49,684 bases of DNA, from contig JAIYAQ010000031.1 of assembly GCA_027488975.1 (NCBI GenBank), positions 1 through 49,684 of the forward strand. Reading direction: 5' to 3'. Numbering within the stretch: position 1 is the first letter of the stretch; each line of letters opens with the position of its first letter. The notes under the pieces were generated by a model, which saw nothing but the letters and a program-made list of their open reading frames with translations, was not told the origin of the DNA and did not search any database. Of the stretch, positions 9,401 to 16,550 are shown one piece after another. Both the position numbers and the translations under genes were made by a program. The DNA comes from Cyanobium sp. E1_MAG_00006 (GTDB lineage Bacteria; Cyanobacteriota; Cyanobacteriia; PCC-6307; Cyanobiaceae).

Positions 9401-11227
9401 ACCAGCTCCATTGCCAAAATCAATAATCCGCGACCAATTTGTATAGCTTTTTATGTTGACCCACGCTTCAATCGTGAGGGCCCCGCCAATCGATTTTGAA
9501 GGTAACGTGGCATAACCCGTGTTGCTACCATCCAGCACTAGGGCGCCTACTTCGCCAATCGAACCCCCTGGCGTCGTGCTTAGGAAGGCAACGGTGCCTG
9601 TGCTGTCTGGTTGGGCTGCCAGGCCGCTGCTGATGTTTAAGGTATCAGCATTGCTAGTCAGCACATCAACGCCACTAGTAACCGATTGATAGGTGGTATC
9701 ACTGCTATTGCTTAGGCTAAAGCTGAGATACGTATTGCGATCACCAGCCGCTTGGCCGTCGTCTCGACCGACGACATCAATCATCTTGTAGGTAGACCAA
9801 TCCCCGGGGGTGAAGATCAGCCCTGAGAAGGGCGTCGTTGTGCCTGCGTTGTACACATCAATCGCCGTGCTGGTGCTTGCGGGGGTCTGTACAAGCACCG
9901 TTGCCATGGGTTGACTTTTCAACCGCACACCAATGGTGTGGCGAGTGGTGATGGAAGTACCTTGGCGGTCGGCTTCTGAAACTGTGATCTTATAGTTGCC
10001 GTCGCTCAGCGGGCTCCAAGTTGCATCGGTCGTAGGATCTGCCTGATCCCTAACTAAAACAGCCAAATCCAGTCCTGCCCCGTCGTTGTCACTGAGGGTG
10101 AAGGTGGAGGTTGACGTTGTGGAGATGCCATAGCCCGCTGAGGGCAACACGTTGATTTGAACCGTGCGATCCCCCTGGGCGATGTTGTTATCAACAGAGG
10201 CCAGGGCGATGCTGGTTGCCTGCGTGCCTGCCTCGAGCATGATGCCGTAGGTAGGAGTGGTGGCAAAACTCCCACTTGAGAGGGTTTCGCCAGTCGATGT
10301 GGAGCTGAAACGACTGTTTGTATTATTATTTAGGGCGTAGCTCCATAGCAGACTTGGGTTGTTGCCTGTTGAAAGCGATTCGCTTGGGCTCGTGTAGAGA
10401 TCCTCTTTGATTTGAGCCGAGCTGCGGCAAACATCATAAATATTGAGATCACGCAGGGAGCCGTTTAATGGTGCCGAGGAGAGCACCGTATTGCCTATAC
10501 GCGTTTCGTTGCGCAGGAGTGTAGACGCTGCGGCACTTGCAGTTGCCGTGCCTACAGCAACGCCATTGATGTACAGAGTTGCCAGCCTATTGCTATCGAT
10601 GGTCGCTGCAACATGGCTCCACTGGTTCAGGGGAACATAGTTTGTATTAGCCTTTAGCTCTAGGACTTTCGTTGAACCGTTGAAGAGCCTGAAGACGGGG
10701 CTGCCGGTAGCTCCATCGAATCCCAGGGTGATGTTATCTGATGTGGCGCCTGAGCCGATATCCACAATGGTGCCGTTGCTGGCGTAGGCACTGAGGTTGA
10801 CCCATGCTTCAATGCTTAGATCGCCTCCGATCGTTTTATTCGGTAAATCAAGATATTGGTTGCTTACACCGTTAAACTTTAAGGGCCGATAGGTATGGTC
10901 AACTTGCACATTGATATCTGGCCCTGAAACCAGCGTGGCACCGCCAAAGAGGGTTGGGGCGCCATTATTGGATCCGGCAAGCGAGCTGTTGGCAGTGTTA
11001 TTAAAGCTATAGGCATAGGTCAGGCTGTTATCTGAAGCGTCTACGGCCGTGTAGCGATCTTGATTGATTTGTTCCGCCGTACGGGCACCGCTGTACACCC
11101 TCAGATCGGATAGGGAGCCATTGAGATAGGCGTCCCCCCCCCCAGTTACTGCGTCCAACATAGTTGTTGGTTCTTTCCATTGTGGTGGGCAAGCTGCTTG
11201 CCACCGCCGTGCCAATAACGGCACCAT
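446..11227 (-). CDS. Giant surface protein, C-terminal two thirds (second frame after the poly-G shift)
   Basis: This frame continues the gene that begins at 16235. It carries three LamG modules (about 10880-10420, 9520-9070, 8890-8430) and two PA14 modules (about 8200-7680 and 7230-6770). Calx-beta-like repeats follow to about 5300, then an unclassified region (about 5000-2900). After that comes a calcium-loop segment with D-x-N-x-N-G-x-I-D motifs (about 2830-2640) and a C-terminal DUF4114 domain ending GGGDMDYNDLLVGIDF. The first ~30 residues from the ATG at 11227 are an out-of-register reading of the upstream LamG module, so that start is probably artificial. The likely role is an extracellular carbohydrate-binding or adhesive protein; no N-terminal signal peptide is visible on the joined protein. 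Codon use is clearly more AT-rich than in the core genes to the right. Confidence 0.8.
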   Translation of the reverse strand: MVPLLARRWQAACPPQWKEPTTMLDAVTGGGDAYLNGSLSDLRVYSGARTAEQINQDRYTAVDASDNSLTYAYSFNNTANSSLAGSNNGAPTLFGGATLVSGPDINVQVDHTYRPLKFNGVSNQYLDLPNKTIGGDLSIEAWVNLSAYASNGTIVDIGSGATSDNITLGFDGATGSPVFRLFNGSTKVLELKANTNYVPLNQWSHVAATIDSNRLATLYINGVAVGTATASAAASTLLRNETRIGNTVLSSAPLNGSLRDLNIYDVCRSSAQIKEDLYTSPSESLSTGNNPSLLWSYALNNNTNSRFSSTSTGETLSSGSFATTPTYGIMLEAGTQATSIALASVDNNIAQGDRTVQINVLPSAGYGISTTSTSTFTLSDNDGAGLDLAVLVRDQADPTTDATWSPLSDGNYKITVSEADRQGTSITTRHTIGVRLKSQPMATVLVQTPASTSTAIDVYNAGTTTPFSGLIFTPGDWSTYKMIDVVGRDDGQAAGDRNTYLSFSLSNSSDTTYQSVTSGVDVLTSNADTLNISSGLAAQPDSTGTVAFLSTTPGGSIGEVGALVLDGSNTGYATLPSKSIGGALTIEAWVNIKSYTNWSRIIDFGNGAGNHNIILGQLENSGRLFFHVYDGSGNRIVDIEPTNQIALNEWTHIAATIDDQRNVKLYMNGAVIGTTVAISLPATLQRSNNYVGRSNWGGDNAYLNGSIADLRMYSGARTEEQINTDRYSAVNATDSSLTYAYGFNGTANSSRTGDPAATQFSGASLVGGGSSGLNFNGSTTQYTSLTAKNLGGPLTMEAWVNVKQYTNWPSIIDLGNGVGVNQIILMLHEATGKPRFLIQDAAGNNVLDVIASVPLQLNQWTHIAATIDANKLATVYVNGVSVGTGTATALPATLSRSSNLIGKASRSWHDNLNGTIRDVRVYSEARSVEQINSDRFNAISAEDSLVYGYDLVNSATSATNPSEVATIVGSTFGPGTGNTGSQTFTVSLKQARSTDTRVYFQLDGTSKERVNSDFIINESSRTTSKGLNEFIFDNYVQQTSSDQLAASSFSRRQVDSNGINETYASTYGSASSPLRYALRWTGFVYIPTDGYYVFKSKSDSGVRLTINNQLLIDRWHNVATSATNPSTTYIADSLYLTGGTYVPITYDYYDSNTASANTSIAQLWWQRPNPSGVGTTDELIPANHFSVNGLDSVLIPANSTSASFSVSTVDNVIAQKNDKLSFSLLSNPGIKIKAGSYTQSGSTTTIKLKLDGASQDSLLLSSGTTLDFRVDDGQSVGSVVNSITLTSDVTLFNGFEVSATGTHTNANAFTTTMAAAYRPESYRPNLNVVATSNFTNTGLSRQLFSGYTDPSIGLYALVPTTTATDGNGINETDASFAVISPTNNFAARWTGYIKIPSTGTYRFHTVADNGVRLYVDGTKLIDNWTASAQRTIDSGDQTYTQGQLVAVTMDYYSTTGTSTAQLQWNYSGPGVTTVTNQVIPDSAFSQLSGTIGLRLNESDASLTRSLKAGDALQFSNGTSLRVNTDVTLTTTATAVSASLSAIAPEATVSSGATLSLPAAAGAQITVIDNDRPGFRITSDSAGLQTVLATDSFSINEADSNGPGLTRYLALTTQPTKTVTVFLESAATNHALLKVGSSTQAQKRVPLTFTPSNWSTPQAFSVIPQRDQIDTGNVNVGIYATATSDDLFYNSLRPESNGKVFNINKVDMDVPAIITSAVSVATGEGSNSNGSFTVSLNTKPTANVNVTLHPTDGQFTVNNASINNDQVLVFTPTNWNIPQQVQVQAVANNIVQDTTISQLQLKSSSSDASYTNLTTADVSVVITHNTLPTVRLELVQLSEATAENGKPASWRLVSNAPIPTSWGSTGLVVGYGVSNALSSANLDGTTTESVSINSMVQGLNSSGTIRIAPGQTTSNAFVMPIDDFTVDGVDKTFQLNLQAGSGYNLDPSASTATITIKDDDVAGIMIVQAGERTMAVEGASASQFQVCLLSQPSSTVTLQLSDISTVASGQSGTPISQLTVNNPTLTFTKDNWNVLQVVNVLANDDNRIEDGTGTRLNTGIHTGQIQYSFTSNDTNYASAGKATNHFTNTTQAIDILDRPLDPATDQGLDQALTSLMDGLNALSLPMVGNLKGKVGLGFNEFLDKLIDSIRTTPQLTSKKLEKLLTDAIGVGITVNMSMDSQELAISFGIEDEYALYSIPLAADFGIPAFGFQTNGEIDGTFSYSAVLRMGIDKQKGFYLDTANTTFTADYNTGLSDDFSLTGGLGYLQLDAVNKPSPHTDSNGDPVPGLTGQETGMNANFTLTLNSPYANNAASPFNVATKVGVSKLLSTDFSDLFQYSFNGNAALSLGVTTSAGGSSVIPSFSFDLSSIMPLFDYTNKPDEPTNAQAQSSNIFFDNIKLDMGSFVSGFIRPSIAAIDGILKPIYPIINALYADTHIFSKLGIAGVFDDDNDGKASTIELARFTANLIASLSPGNPKALQLVQSIEDTIAFCDTLKGVIDLMGELTSMSRDESYTIDFGSYTLQNFDASSDNPADSASNKDVNNQSGTLASGQSTSAAASNKTGKGAKLSQVFNDLKDLGFSIPLIENPANIIKLLFGQTVDLFTFQLPDTGLSSSVEKVYPIYGALYGVMRGGYGMSTDLSFGFDTAGIQQWARDGFKLQDSYKALDGFYVATGSPQLTFEALMEAGLGIGGNGIRADITGGLLGTAEFELLDPGGVSGTSDGKLRGSEIAANITTPLNLFQLTGQIAAVLNAQVQLGIDAGTFTYWMTVWRQRLATIPIFRFGIGGSYGSGQASNSYLQGSTVFFDGNFNGIIDPGEPTAITSQEDGSYSLEIDNRTFDTNHNGTIDAEEGMLVVYGGVDSVSQAQIRTPFVAPYGAMVTPLTSLYAYSLIIAKDKPGFSEEAVKAKIQEFFLLDNYDFLNRDPEGDLLQAETADSNSTFFLTPEQKVTAKNAYMAHIKLHLASYYLETLGENVLPNIFPNDLPNKLRLNKELYSQIIAFIEETDAQDPTGSNLTISTINTVFSAIADGMLAYISQATTDQRSIATVKSLLVNIASRSELAFNELDKIANAYEGKAFFDKVNEVKAAIFDGILSEMTSAVNLYQASSVVPVLANGAKFDPTNPITFKKKSPLLTPDPLVKMNDTMIDFKAILNPGSSRTSLGFDLKVVGGSLINELDPEKTGLQKSNKQLTYFLVDDVTGATASFLYDPVEGVGARFYDLTGSGMANFVHLHYVDGKLGDMDGEKDGTITDPSSAAVVDSTPALHLVNSNALQVGDNSITVDTALFVSLTLKSNSSDLNEIGYLVLNPDDDPNSVSLEDLLSKGQILFSSLATASNLTLGSTQLSRDLQITNNQKILCFETRGTTLQQLAAGKTNLAALGSQFQFLTWSAQEGSKTASLNSSSGLSIELHLNNSAPGLNALISCDQSFAPVLNTTALSNNLLNGYLSYNREASYNSTVGFYQVLDRNGSLYDSVTGRTLDPTELLATDQARYRELALSDANRAAALDGIATTNRQLAQKDFSVAGGVFYAPFAIVASTQQTYFAFAAVNTDGVNHFKMMGSNVFGLEDMHGGGDMDYNDLLVGIDFKNYVAI
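9070..9535 (-). repeat. LamG module, near-duplicate of the module at 11080-11530
   Basis: This segment and 11080-11530 both encode GYATLPSKSIGGALTIEAWV, followed by NWSRIIDFGNGAGNHNIILG and NNYVGRSNWGG. They share long stretches of almost identical DNA in the same orientation about 2 kb apart. More diverged LamG modules lie near 8430-8890, 10420-10880, 12240-12680, 13440-13900 and 14260-14720. This is consistent with expansion by tandem duplication. Confidence 0.75.
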
Positions 11228-14200
11228 TCATGTAGAGCTTGACGTTCTTTTGAGGGTCTATTGTTGCGGCGACATGGGTCCATTCATTTAATGCAATTTG
11301 CGTCGTTGGTTCGACGGTTGCCAACAGGTTGCCGCTGCCATCGTAGACATGGAAAAACAGTCTGCCTGTGGTGCCTAATTGTCCTAAAATGATATTGTGG
11401 TTACCAGCTCCATTGCCAAAATCGATAATTCGCGACCAATTCGTGTGGCTTTTAACATTCACCCACGCTTCTATTGTAAGGGCGCCGCCAATCGATTTTG
11501 AGGGTAATGTGGCATAGCCATTGGCTGTGCTATCGAGCTGGAGAATACCGCCCGAAAGACTGGCACCGACCTGATTGGATTCCACCTTGGCAATTCCGTT
11601 GCCCGTTAACCCTTGATTGAGGGTAAACAGCAGTTCGCCGCCGCCCGTTGCAACCGGATCAGTGAAGACGATGTCAAAGCCGGACTTATCCGCCTTGGTT
11701 GGGCCTTCGACGCTATTGTTTGTCGCCGAAATCGAGGCAATTGGTACGATTGCCACGACGGGGCCTCCTTCAACCAGGTCGAGTTGCTGGCTGCCGGACC
11801 ATCCAAAGGGCAGCACCGTTAATGTTGAACTACGGTTGTAGTTGCTATCGCTGGAGCTGGCGCTGGCAGTGATTGTGGCCAGTTGGCTGCTGGAGATACC
11901 CGTGAGGTTGACGGTTTGGGCCGTATCCCAATTACTAGACGTGAAGGTCAGCGAGGTCCCGGAGGCAACGGTGGCGTTGGTGGCCGTGATTACCATGGTG
12001 ACCGAATCGGTCGGTTGGCTGGTCAGTTTCAGTTGCAACGCAGCCGTGTTATTGGACGTTGCCCGCACCTGGGTGGTGGTGACCGTTTGCAAGCTGCCTT
12101 CCACCGTGAGCGAGGATGCGAGCGATCCGGCTGCTGCGGTGTAATCAACGATGCGATTGCTGTTGAAATCCAGCCAGTTTTTTGCGGCAGGCAGGGTCGT
12201 TGGCAATCCAGTGGCATGGTTGGAGGTTAACTCCTGATCCCAGTTGCGCAGGCTGCGGATATCACCGTTTAAATAGGAGTCCGCAGACCCACCATTTCCG
12301 TTGTACCCCACGAAGGAGGAGCTAAATGGGCCGCCGCTGGCACTGGTTTGGGCACTATTGGACGCCACCAGTTGGCCATCAACATAGAGACAATGGCCGC
12401 CATTACCCCCCACCGTGACCAGCACCCGATGCCAATTGTTATCGGCATAATTGCGAGCCGTAGTGGAGAGCAGGCTGCTAGCACCAAGCTTGGAGACTAG
12501 GTTTCCATTTTGCAGATAGAGGCCTAGGTAGTCGCTCGTGGCGTTGGCATTGAGTTGATAGAGGCCTCCATTGGCACTGGATGTGCGGAAGACGATTTCA
12601 CGGCTGGTGTTTGTCGCTGCCTCGTTGATGCTGGTGCGCAGCCGATCGCTAGTGCCATTAAAACGCAGCGCGGCGGTGCCCGTTTTGCCTTGGGCTGTGA
12701 TCGCTACCCCTGGTGCGTAGTAGCCCGAGTCTTTGAGATTGAGGGTTGTTTGGGAGGCGTTTGCGGCAACGCTATAGCCCGTATAGGTGAAGCCGTTGCT
12801 ATTGGTTTCAATGTTATCGACTAGAGTGAGTTGAATGCTCTCAAGGCCTTCTGCCACGGCATCTTGCACACCAGGAAGGTAGATGCGCCCGCCGGTAGAA
12901 CCTGCCCTAAAAAAGACGATATTTTGGGCCTGGTAGTTGGCGGCACTGGGATCCGTGCTCAGCCTGCCTGTTGGGTAGAGATAATCTTGGCCGGCTGTGG
13001 CAATGCCGCTTAGGGTGTATTTTACCTTTAAGCCTGCGGCTGATGTTACTGGCTTATCAAAACTAAGATCAACGTAGCCTAGGCTGCCTTCTGTGGGATC
13101 CACTTTGCTGAGGATCGATACCACTGGAGCATTATCACTAATGCTTAGGGAATTGGGACTGCCAACAACAGTGTAACCGTCTGCCGTGATGCCATAGGCA
13201 TTATCAACGAGGTCGAGTTGAATCTGCTGATTTGGTTTGGCATAGGCGTCACCTAGTACACGCAGCCAGAGATTGTTGGCAGCTGGGCTGTCATCCACTG
13301 CATCACTTGAGCCGATGCTGGCGCCATTCAGTAAGCTTGCGCCGCTAGCACTTGCGAGGTTGCTAGGCGATTGGTTGCTCGATGCACTGTTAAAACCATA
13401 GGCATATACAAGTGTTGAATCGCTTGGATTGACAGTATTATAGCGATCATTCCTAATTGTATCGGCAGTGCGCGCCGTGTTGTAGATCCTCAGCTCGTCG
13501 ATTGAGCCATTGAGATAGGCATCGGCCGACCAATTGCTACGGCCAACGTAATTATTGCTGCGTGTGGCTACAGGTGGCAGGGCTGATGCAATAGCTGAAC
13601 CAATCACCTCGCCATTGAGATAGAGCGTCGCATTGCGATTGCTGTCTATCGAAGCGGCGATGTGGTTCCATTGATTCAGTGGTGGCTGTACTGATGTGGT
13701 GATATGAACGTAGGTTGCGCCGCTAGCATCGATGACCTGAAAGAAGAGGGTACCGGTATTCGATGTAAAGCCGATCATAATATTGTTATTGCCTGGCCCA
13801 TTGCCAAGGTCAATAATGCGTGACCAAGCTGTATAGCTATTCAACTTCACCAACGATTCAATCGTTAGGGGGCCACCGAGAGACTGTTGCGGCAGGGTCG
13901 CGTATTGGTTATTGCCATTGAGCGACAGGAAGTTTTGTCCGCTTTGGGCCGCTGTTGTGATGCTGACCGTGCTGATGCCCGTTCCGCCTAGGGGGTTGGC
14001 CTTATTGTTGGCATCACTTTGATTGGCAAACAGCATGTAGTTGTCGCCAACACGGCTGCTCGATCCGCCGAGCTGGGCAAATCCTTGATTAATTGCCGAG
14101 GCTTGAACCGCTCCAGTCCAGTTGGCGGTGCCGATAATAGTGGCGTTACTGGGGTTGGCTGTTTTATCAACAACGGTGGAACCCGAGCCCTCATCCATGG

Positions 14201-16235
14201 GGAAATAGGCCACTAGGCCTGAGGGGAGGTTACCTTGATCTAGGGGATAGGTGTTGTAGTTCTTGATCTCATCGCCAGATAGCTTTCGATTCCATATTCT
14301 TACCTCATCGAACGAAGCGTTGGTTGGTTGGCTATAGTCACTCCAGCCGCCAATCGTTACGTTGTTTGTGGTCGGGCGGGGACTGCTATATGTATAGTTG
14401 TTGCTTCCAACCTGCTTGCCATCCACATAAACTGTAGCCGCGCCATCGCCAAAGGTAAGGGCTACATGGTGCCAACGATTGTCATTAAGATAGAGATCGG
14501 GCTGGATAACTGTTGTTACGTTATTTCCAAAATTATGGATTGCTAGTTTGTTGTCGACTAGTTTTAATTCGAAACTACCGTTTTTTTGAAATAGCGCACG
14601 GTCGCCTGAGCCGGCATTGCTGGTTTTGATCCAGGCTTCGACGGTTCCTGCGCTGAGCCGGAGCTTGCTTGGGTTGCCAACGTTGAGATAGGTGGATCCG
14701 TTGAGCTGCAGGGCATGTTTACTGGCGTTATTAAACGTCGCCATTTGAGCGGATTGGGAGCTATAGCTGGCACCACCAGTTGAGCCAGCAGCAACTTTTA
14801 GATCCAGGCTAGTGCTGATGTTTTTATTCGAATAAATTGTGAATCCTGGGGCGATCGTATCGGCGCCGCCATTGGGGCCTTCTGAAACGCTGCCGGTTTG
14901 CTGGGTTGGCAAGTAGGGGGCAAAGGTGCTGGAGGGAATTAGCTCTGTGATCGCTGTCCCGCCATTGGGGTTGGGCCTGGTCCAGGAGAGGCTTACCTCT
15001 TTGCCGCCATTGCCTTGGTAATAATCCAGTTGCACCGGCACCCAACTACCGGCAGTCAGTTGGATTGGCGTGGAATTATAAGATGTGGCCCCTTGCACCT
15101 TCCATTCATTAATTACCTGATTGTTATTTACCTTGAGGCGTATGCCATCATCACCCCGGGCTGTGAATACGTATTGACCTGTAGTTTGAATTTTGAGGTA
15201 GCCCTGCCAGCGCACGGCAAAATTGTCTACTAAGCCCTCAGCGTGAAACTCAGTCGAAGATTCGTTGATTGTGGCATCAAAGCTGGTGTAGGCAGCCGTT
15301 AGGCTATCGAGGGAAACCGAAGAATCGTTGTAGGGAAAATAGATCGACTTGCGCAGGGAATTGCCCATGGTGAGCACGGGCTCATCATCGCTGAGGATCG
15401 CCCGCTGGAAGGTGGTTGCGCCTGCGGCTATGGCATAGGTATCATTACTTGTGTCGTTATCGCTGATTGTAACCGTTACGTCCTTCGTGCTTTCCCAGAT
15501 TGAGTCATTAATTGGCGTGATGATGATATCAACGGAGGTGCCATTTTTAATGTAGGCAGTCGAGCCATTACCTCCCATGCCATTGCTATAGCTTACCGTA
15601 TAATCAACCCCGAGGGTGGCCGTGCCGCCAAAAGTGAGTGGAATATTGATGAGGGCGTTGTTGTTATCGTTTGAATATCTGACATCGTAGTAGTCATTTG
15701 GAACAAATTTGTTGGCTGTGATCGTGAATCTTGCTGAGCTGCCATTTTCGATGCCATTGATGGGTGCGCCCGTGAGTCCTACGGTGAACTGCGGGCCTGA
15801 CCATCCGTATTCAGTGATGTAATTTTTACGTGAATTTGTATCGTCCCATACTCCAGCGCCCCATCCTATAGCTAGCGAATCTGCCGACCCGCTATCCCCA
15901 TTTCTACCCTGAGGTTGCCAATTGCTGTACCAACCTGTAACTGCTGCGTTATTTTCCCAAAACCAACTGCCATTTTCCGGTCCTGTTTTCCATGACCATG
16001 TTCTATTATTGCCAACAAACTGACCTCCCAAATAGGCATCGCCTGTTATTCGTGCGTTATCTTTTGACCTATTCCATATAAAATCATTTTCACCCGAACT
16101 TGTGACAGTAGCGAGGTATCCCGTCAGCCCCTGATGGGTCCGCTGACTAGCATCATATTCAACATTTCCCCACCACTGATTTGAAGCGACAAATTCGTAG
16201 TAGTGGCCATTTCCCCAGTAAACAGTTGGTGCCAT
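11028..16235 (-). CDS. Giant surface protein, N-terminal third (ends at frameshift)
   Basis: It starts MAPTVYWGNGHYYEFV. A TTG start 17 codons upstream is possible, but the ATG opens directly into the lectin fold. Modules in order: C-type-lectin-like (about residues 1-150, with a GVWDD core), Calx-beta-like, PA14 (about 15360-14900), LamG (about 14720-14260), LamG (about 13900-13440), Calx-beta, LamG (about 12680-12240), a beta-sandwich repeat, and a LamG cut in the middle. The last LamG reads NNYVGRSNWGG and then drifts into a nonsense tail at the ten-G run 11134-11143. The sister module near 9130 continues DNAYLNGSIADLR, and the other frame here continues DAYLNGSLSDLR. Removing one G would therefore fuse both parts into about 5,260 residues. 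The 5' end lies only about 115 bp from an IS fragment, so the original promoter may be altered. Confidence 0.8.
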   Translation of the reverse strand: MAPTVYWGNGHYYEFVASNQWWGNVEYDASQRTHQGLTGYLATVTSSGENDFIWNRSKDNARITGDAYLGGQFVGNNRTWSWKTGPENGSWFWENNAAVTGWYSNWQPQGRNGDSGSADSLAIGWGAGVWDDTNSRKNYITEYGWSGPQFTVGLTGAPINGIENGSSARFTITANKFVPNDYYDVRYSNDNNNALINIPLTFGGTATLGVDYTVSYSNGMGGNGSTAYIKNGTSVDIIITPINDSIWESTKDVTVTISDNDTSNDTYAIAAGATTFQRAILSDDEPVLTMGNSLRKSIYFPYNDSSVSLDSLTAAYTSFDATINESSTEFHAEGLVDNFAVRWQGYLKIQTTGQYVFTARGDDGIRLKVNNNQVINEWKVQGATSYNSTPIQLTAGSWVPVQLDYYQGNGGKEVSLSWTRPNPNGGTAITELIPSSTFAPYLPTQQTGSVSEGPNGGADTIAPGFTIYSNKNISTSLDLKVAAGSTGGASYSSQSAQMATFNNASKHALQLNGSTYLNVGNPSKLRLSAGTVEAWIKTSNAGSGDRALFQKNGSFELKLVDNKLAIHNFGNNVTTVIQPDLYLNDNRWHHVALTFGDGAATVYVDGKQVGSNNYTYSSPRPTTNNVTIGGWSDYSQPTNASFDEVRIWNRKLSGDEIKNYNTYPLDQGNLPSGLVAYFPMDEGSGSTVVDKTANPSNATIIGTANWTGAVQASAINQGFAQLGGSSSRVGDNYMLFANQSDANNKANPLGGTGISTVSITTAAQSGQNFLSLNGNNQYATLPQQSLGGPLTIESLVKLNSYTAWSRIIDLGNGPGNNNIMIGFTSNTGTLFFQVIDASGATYVHITTSVQPPLNQWNHIAASIDSNRNATLYLNGEVIGSAIASALPPVATRSNNYVGRSNWSADAYLNGSIDELRIYNTARTADTIRNDRYNTVNPSDSTLVYAYGFNSASSNQSPSNLASASGASLLNGASIGSSDAVDDSPAANNLWLRVLGDAYAKPNQQIQLDLVDNAYGITADGYTVVGSPNSLSISDNAPVVSILSKVDPTEGSLGYVDLSFDKPVTSAAGLKVKYTLSGIATAGQDYLYPTGRLSTDPSAANYQAQNIVFFRAGSTGGRIYLPGVQDAVAEGLESIQLTLVDNIETNSNGFTYTGYSVAANASQTTLNLKDSGYYAPGVAITAQGKTGTAALRFNGTSDRLRTSINEAATNTSREIVFRTSSANGGLYQLNANATSDYLGLYLQNGNLVSKLGASSLLSTTARNYADNNWHRVLVTVGGNGGHCLYVDGQLVASNSAQTSASGGPFSSSFVGYNGNGGSADSYLNGDIRSLRNWDQELTSNHATGLPTTLPAAKNWLDFNSNRIVDYTAAAGSLASSLTVEGSLQTVTTTQVRATSNNTAALQLKLTSQPTDSVTMVITATNATVASGTSLTFTSSNWDTAQTVNLTGISSSQLATITASASSSDSNYNRSSTLTVLPFGWSGSQQLDLVEGGPVVAIVPIASISATNNSVEGPTKADKSGFDIVFTDPVATGGGELLFTLNQGLTGNGIAKVESNQVGASLSGGILQLDSTANGYATLPSKSIGGALTIEAWVNVKSHTNWSRIIDFGNGAGNHNIILGQLGTTGRLFFHVYDGSGNLLATVEPTTQIALNEWTHVAATIDPQKNVKLYMNGAVIGTAVASSLPTTMERTNNYVGRSNWGGGRLSQWLPIRSEGVQRCPYGGTNQSRSLHGRRRFR
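11080..11530 (-). repeat. LamG module, near-duplicate of the module at 9070-9535
   Basis: This is the partner of the 9070-9535 repeat and contains the ten-G tract. Recombination between the two would delete or duplicate about 2 kb, taking out the LamG at 10420-10880. Confidence 0.75.
11134..11143 (-). other. Homopolymer G10 tract at the frameshift
   Basis: The minus strand reads AACT-G10-ACGCC. With ten G the upstream frame gives W-G-G-G-R-L-S and soon stops. With nine G it gives W-G-G-D-A-Y-L-N-G, exactly the LamG consensus seen in sister modules. The equivalent place in the module near 9140 has only seven G. Confidence 0.85.
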
Positions 16236-16349
16236 TTTACAAAAAGGTAGTACTCCCACTATCTTCGTTTCGCTTGCCTTCGTCAATCGACCATGGTCTA
16301 TGTGTCTCTCGGTATCGCGGCTTGTAGTATTTATCCCCTACACATTTCT

Positions 16350-16550
16350 GCTAGGGAGGCTCTTGAGATGCCCCTCAGCAGTGACCGCAGGCCGCAGATC
16401 TTCCACTTCGACCAACGGTGCCAGTTCACTTCTGGAGACTTTGTGCCCCGGCCACAGGTGGAGGAGATCAAGATCAGCTTGACAAGCCGCAAGCGCTGCC
16501 ACGACAATATTCTGGTTGAATGGCTTTGGGGAGAACCCTTCAATACGCGG
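16350..16550 (+). pseudogene. Fragment of IS3 OrfB (DDE transposase), old copy
   Basis: The plus strand encodes an OrfB middle segment: a LEMPLSSDRRPQIFHFDQ stretch, QFTSGDFV, then RKRCHDNILVEWLWGEPFN. It aligns with the intact element at 16982-18248 (LEMALEGGRRPEIFHSDQ, DNILVERLW) but has many substitutions, including loss of the S in HSDQG. It is cut at 16550 exactly where the next IS begins (16551). It is therefore an older insertion, in the opposite orientation to the giant gene, interrupted by a younger one. Confidence 0.75.

Noticed and set aside
446-16235. Antisense frames along the giant gene (for example 6414-6800 and 3801-4106, plus)
   Set aside because: Short, without ribosome sites or family resemblance; the minus-strand frame is continuous and modular.
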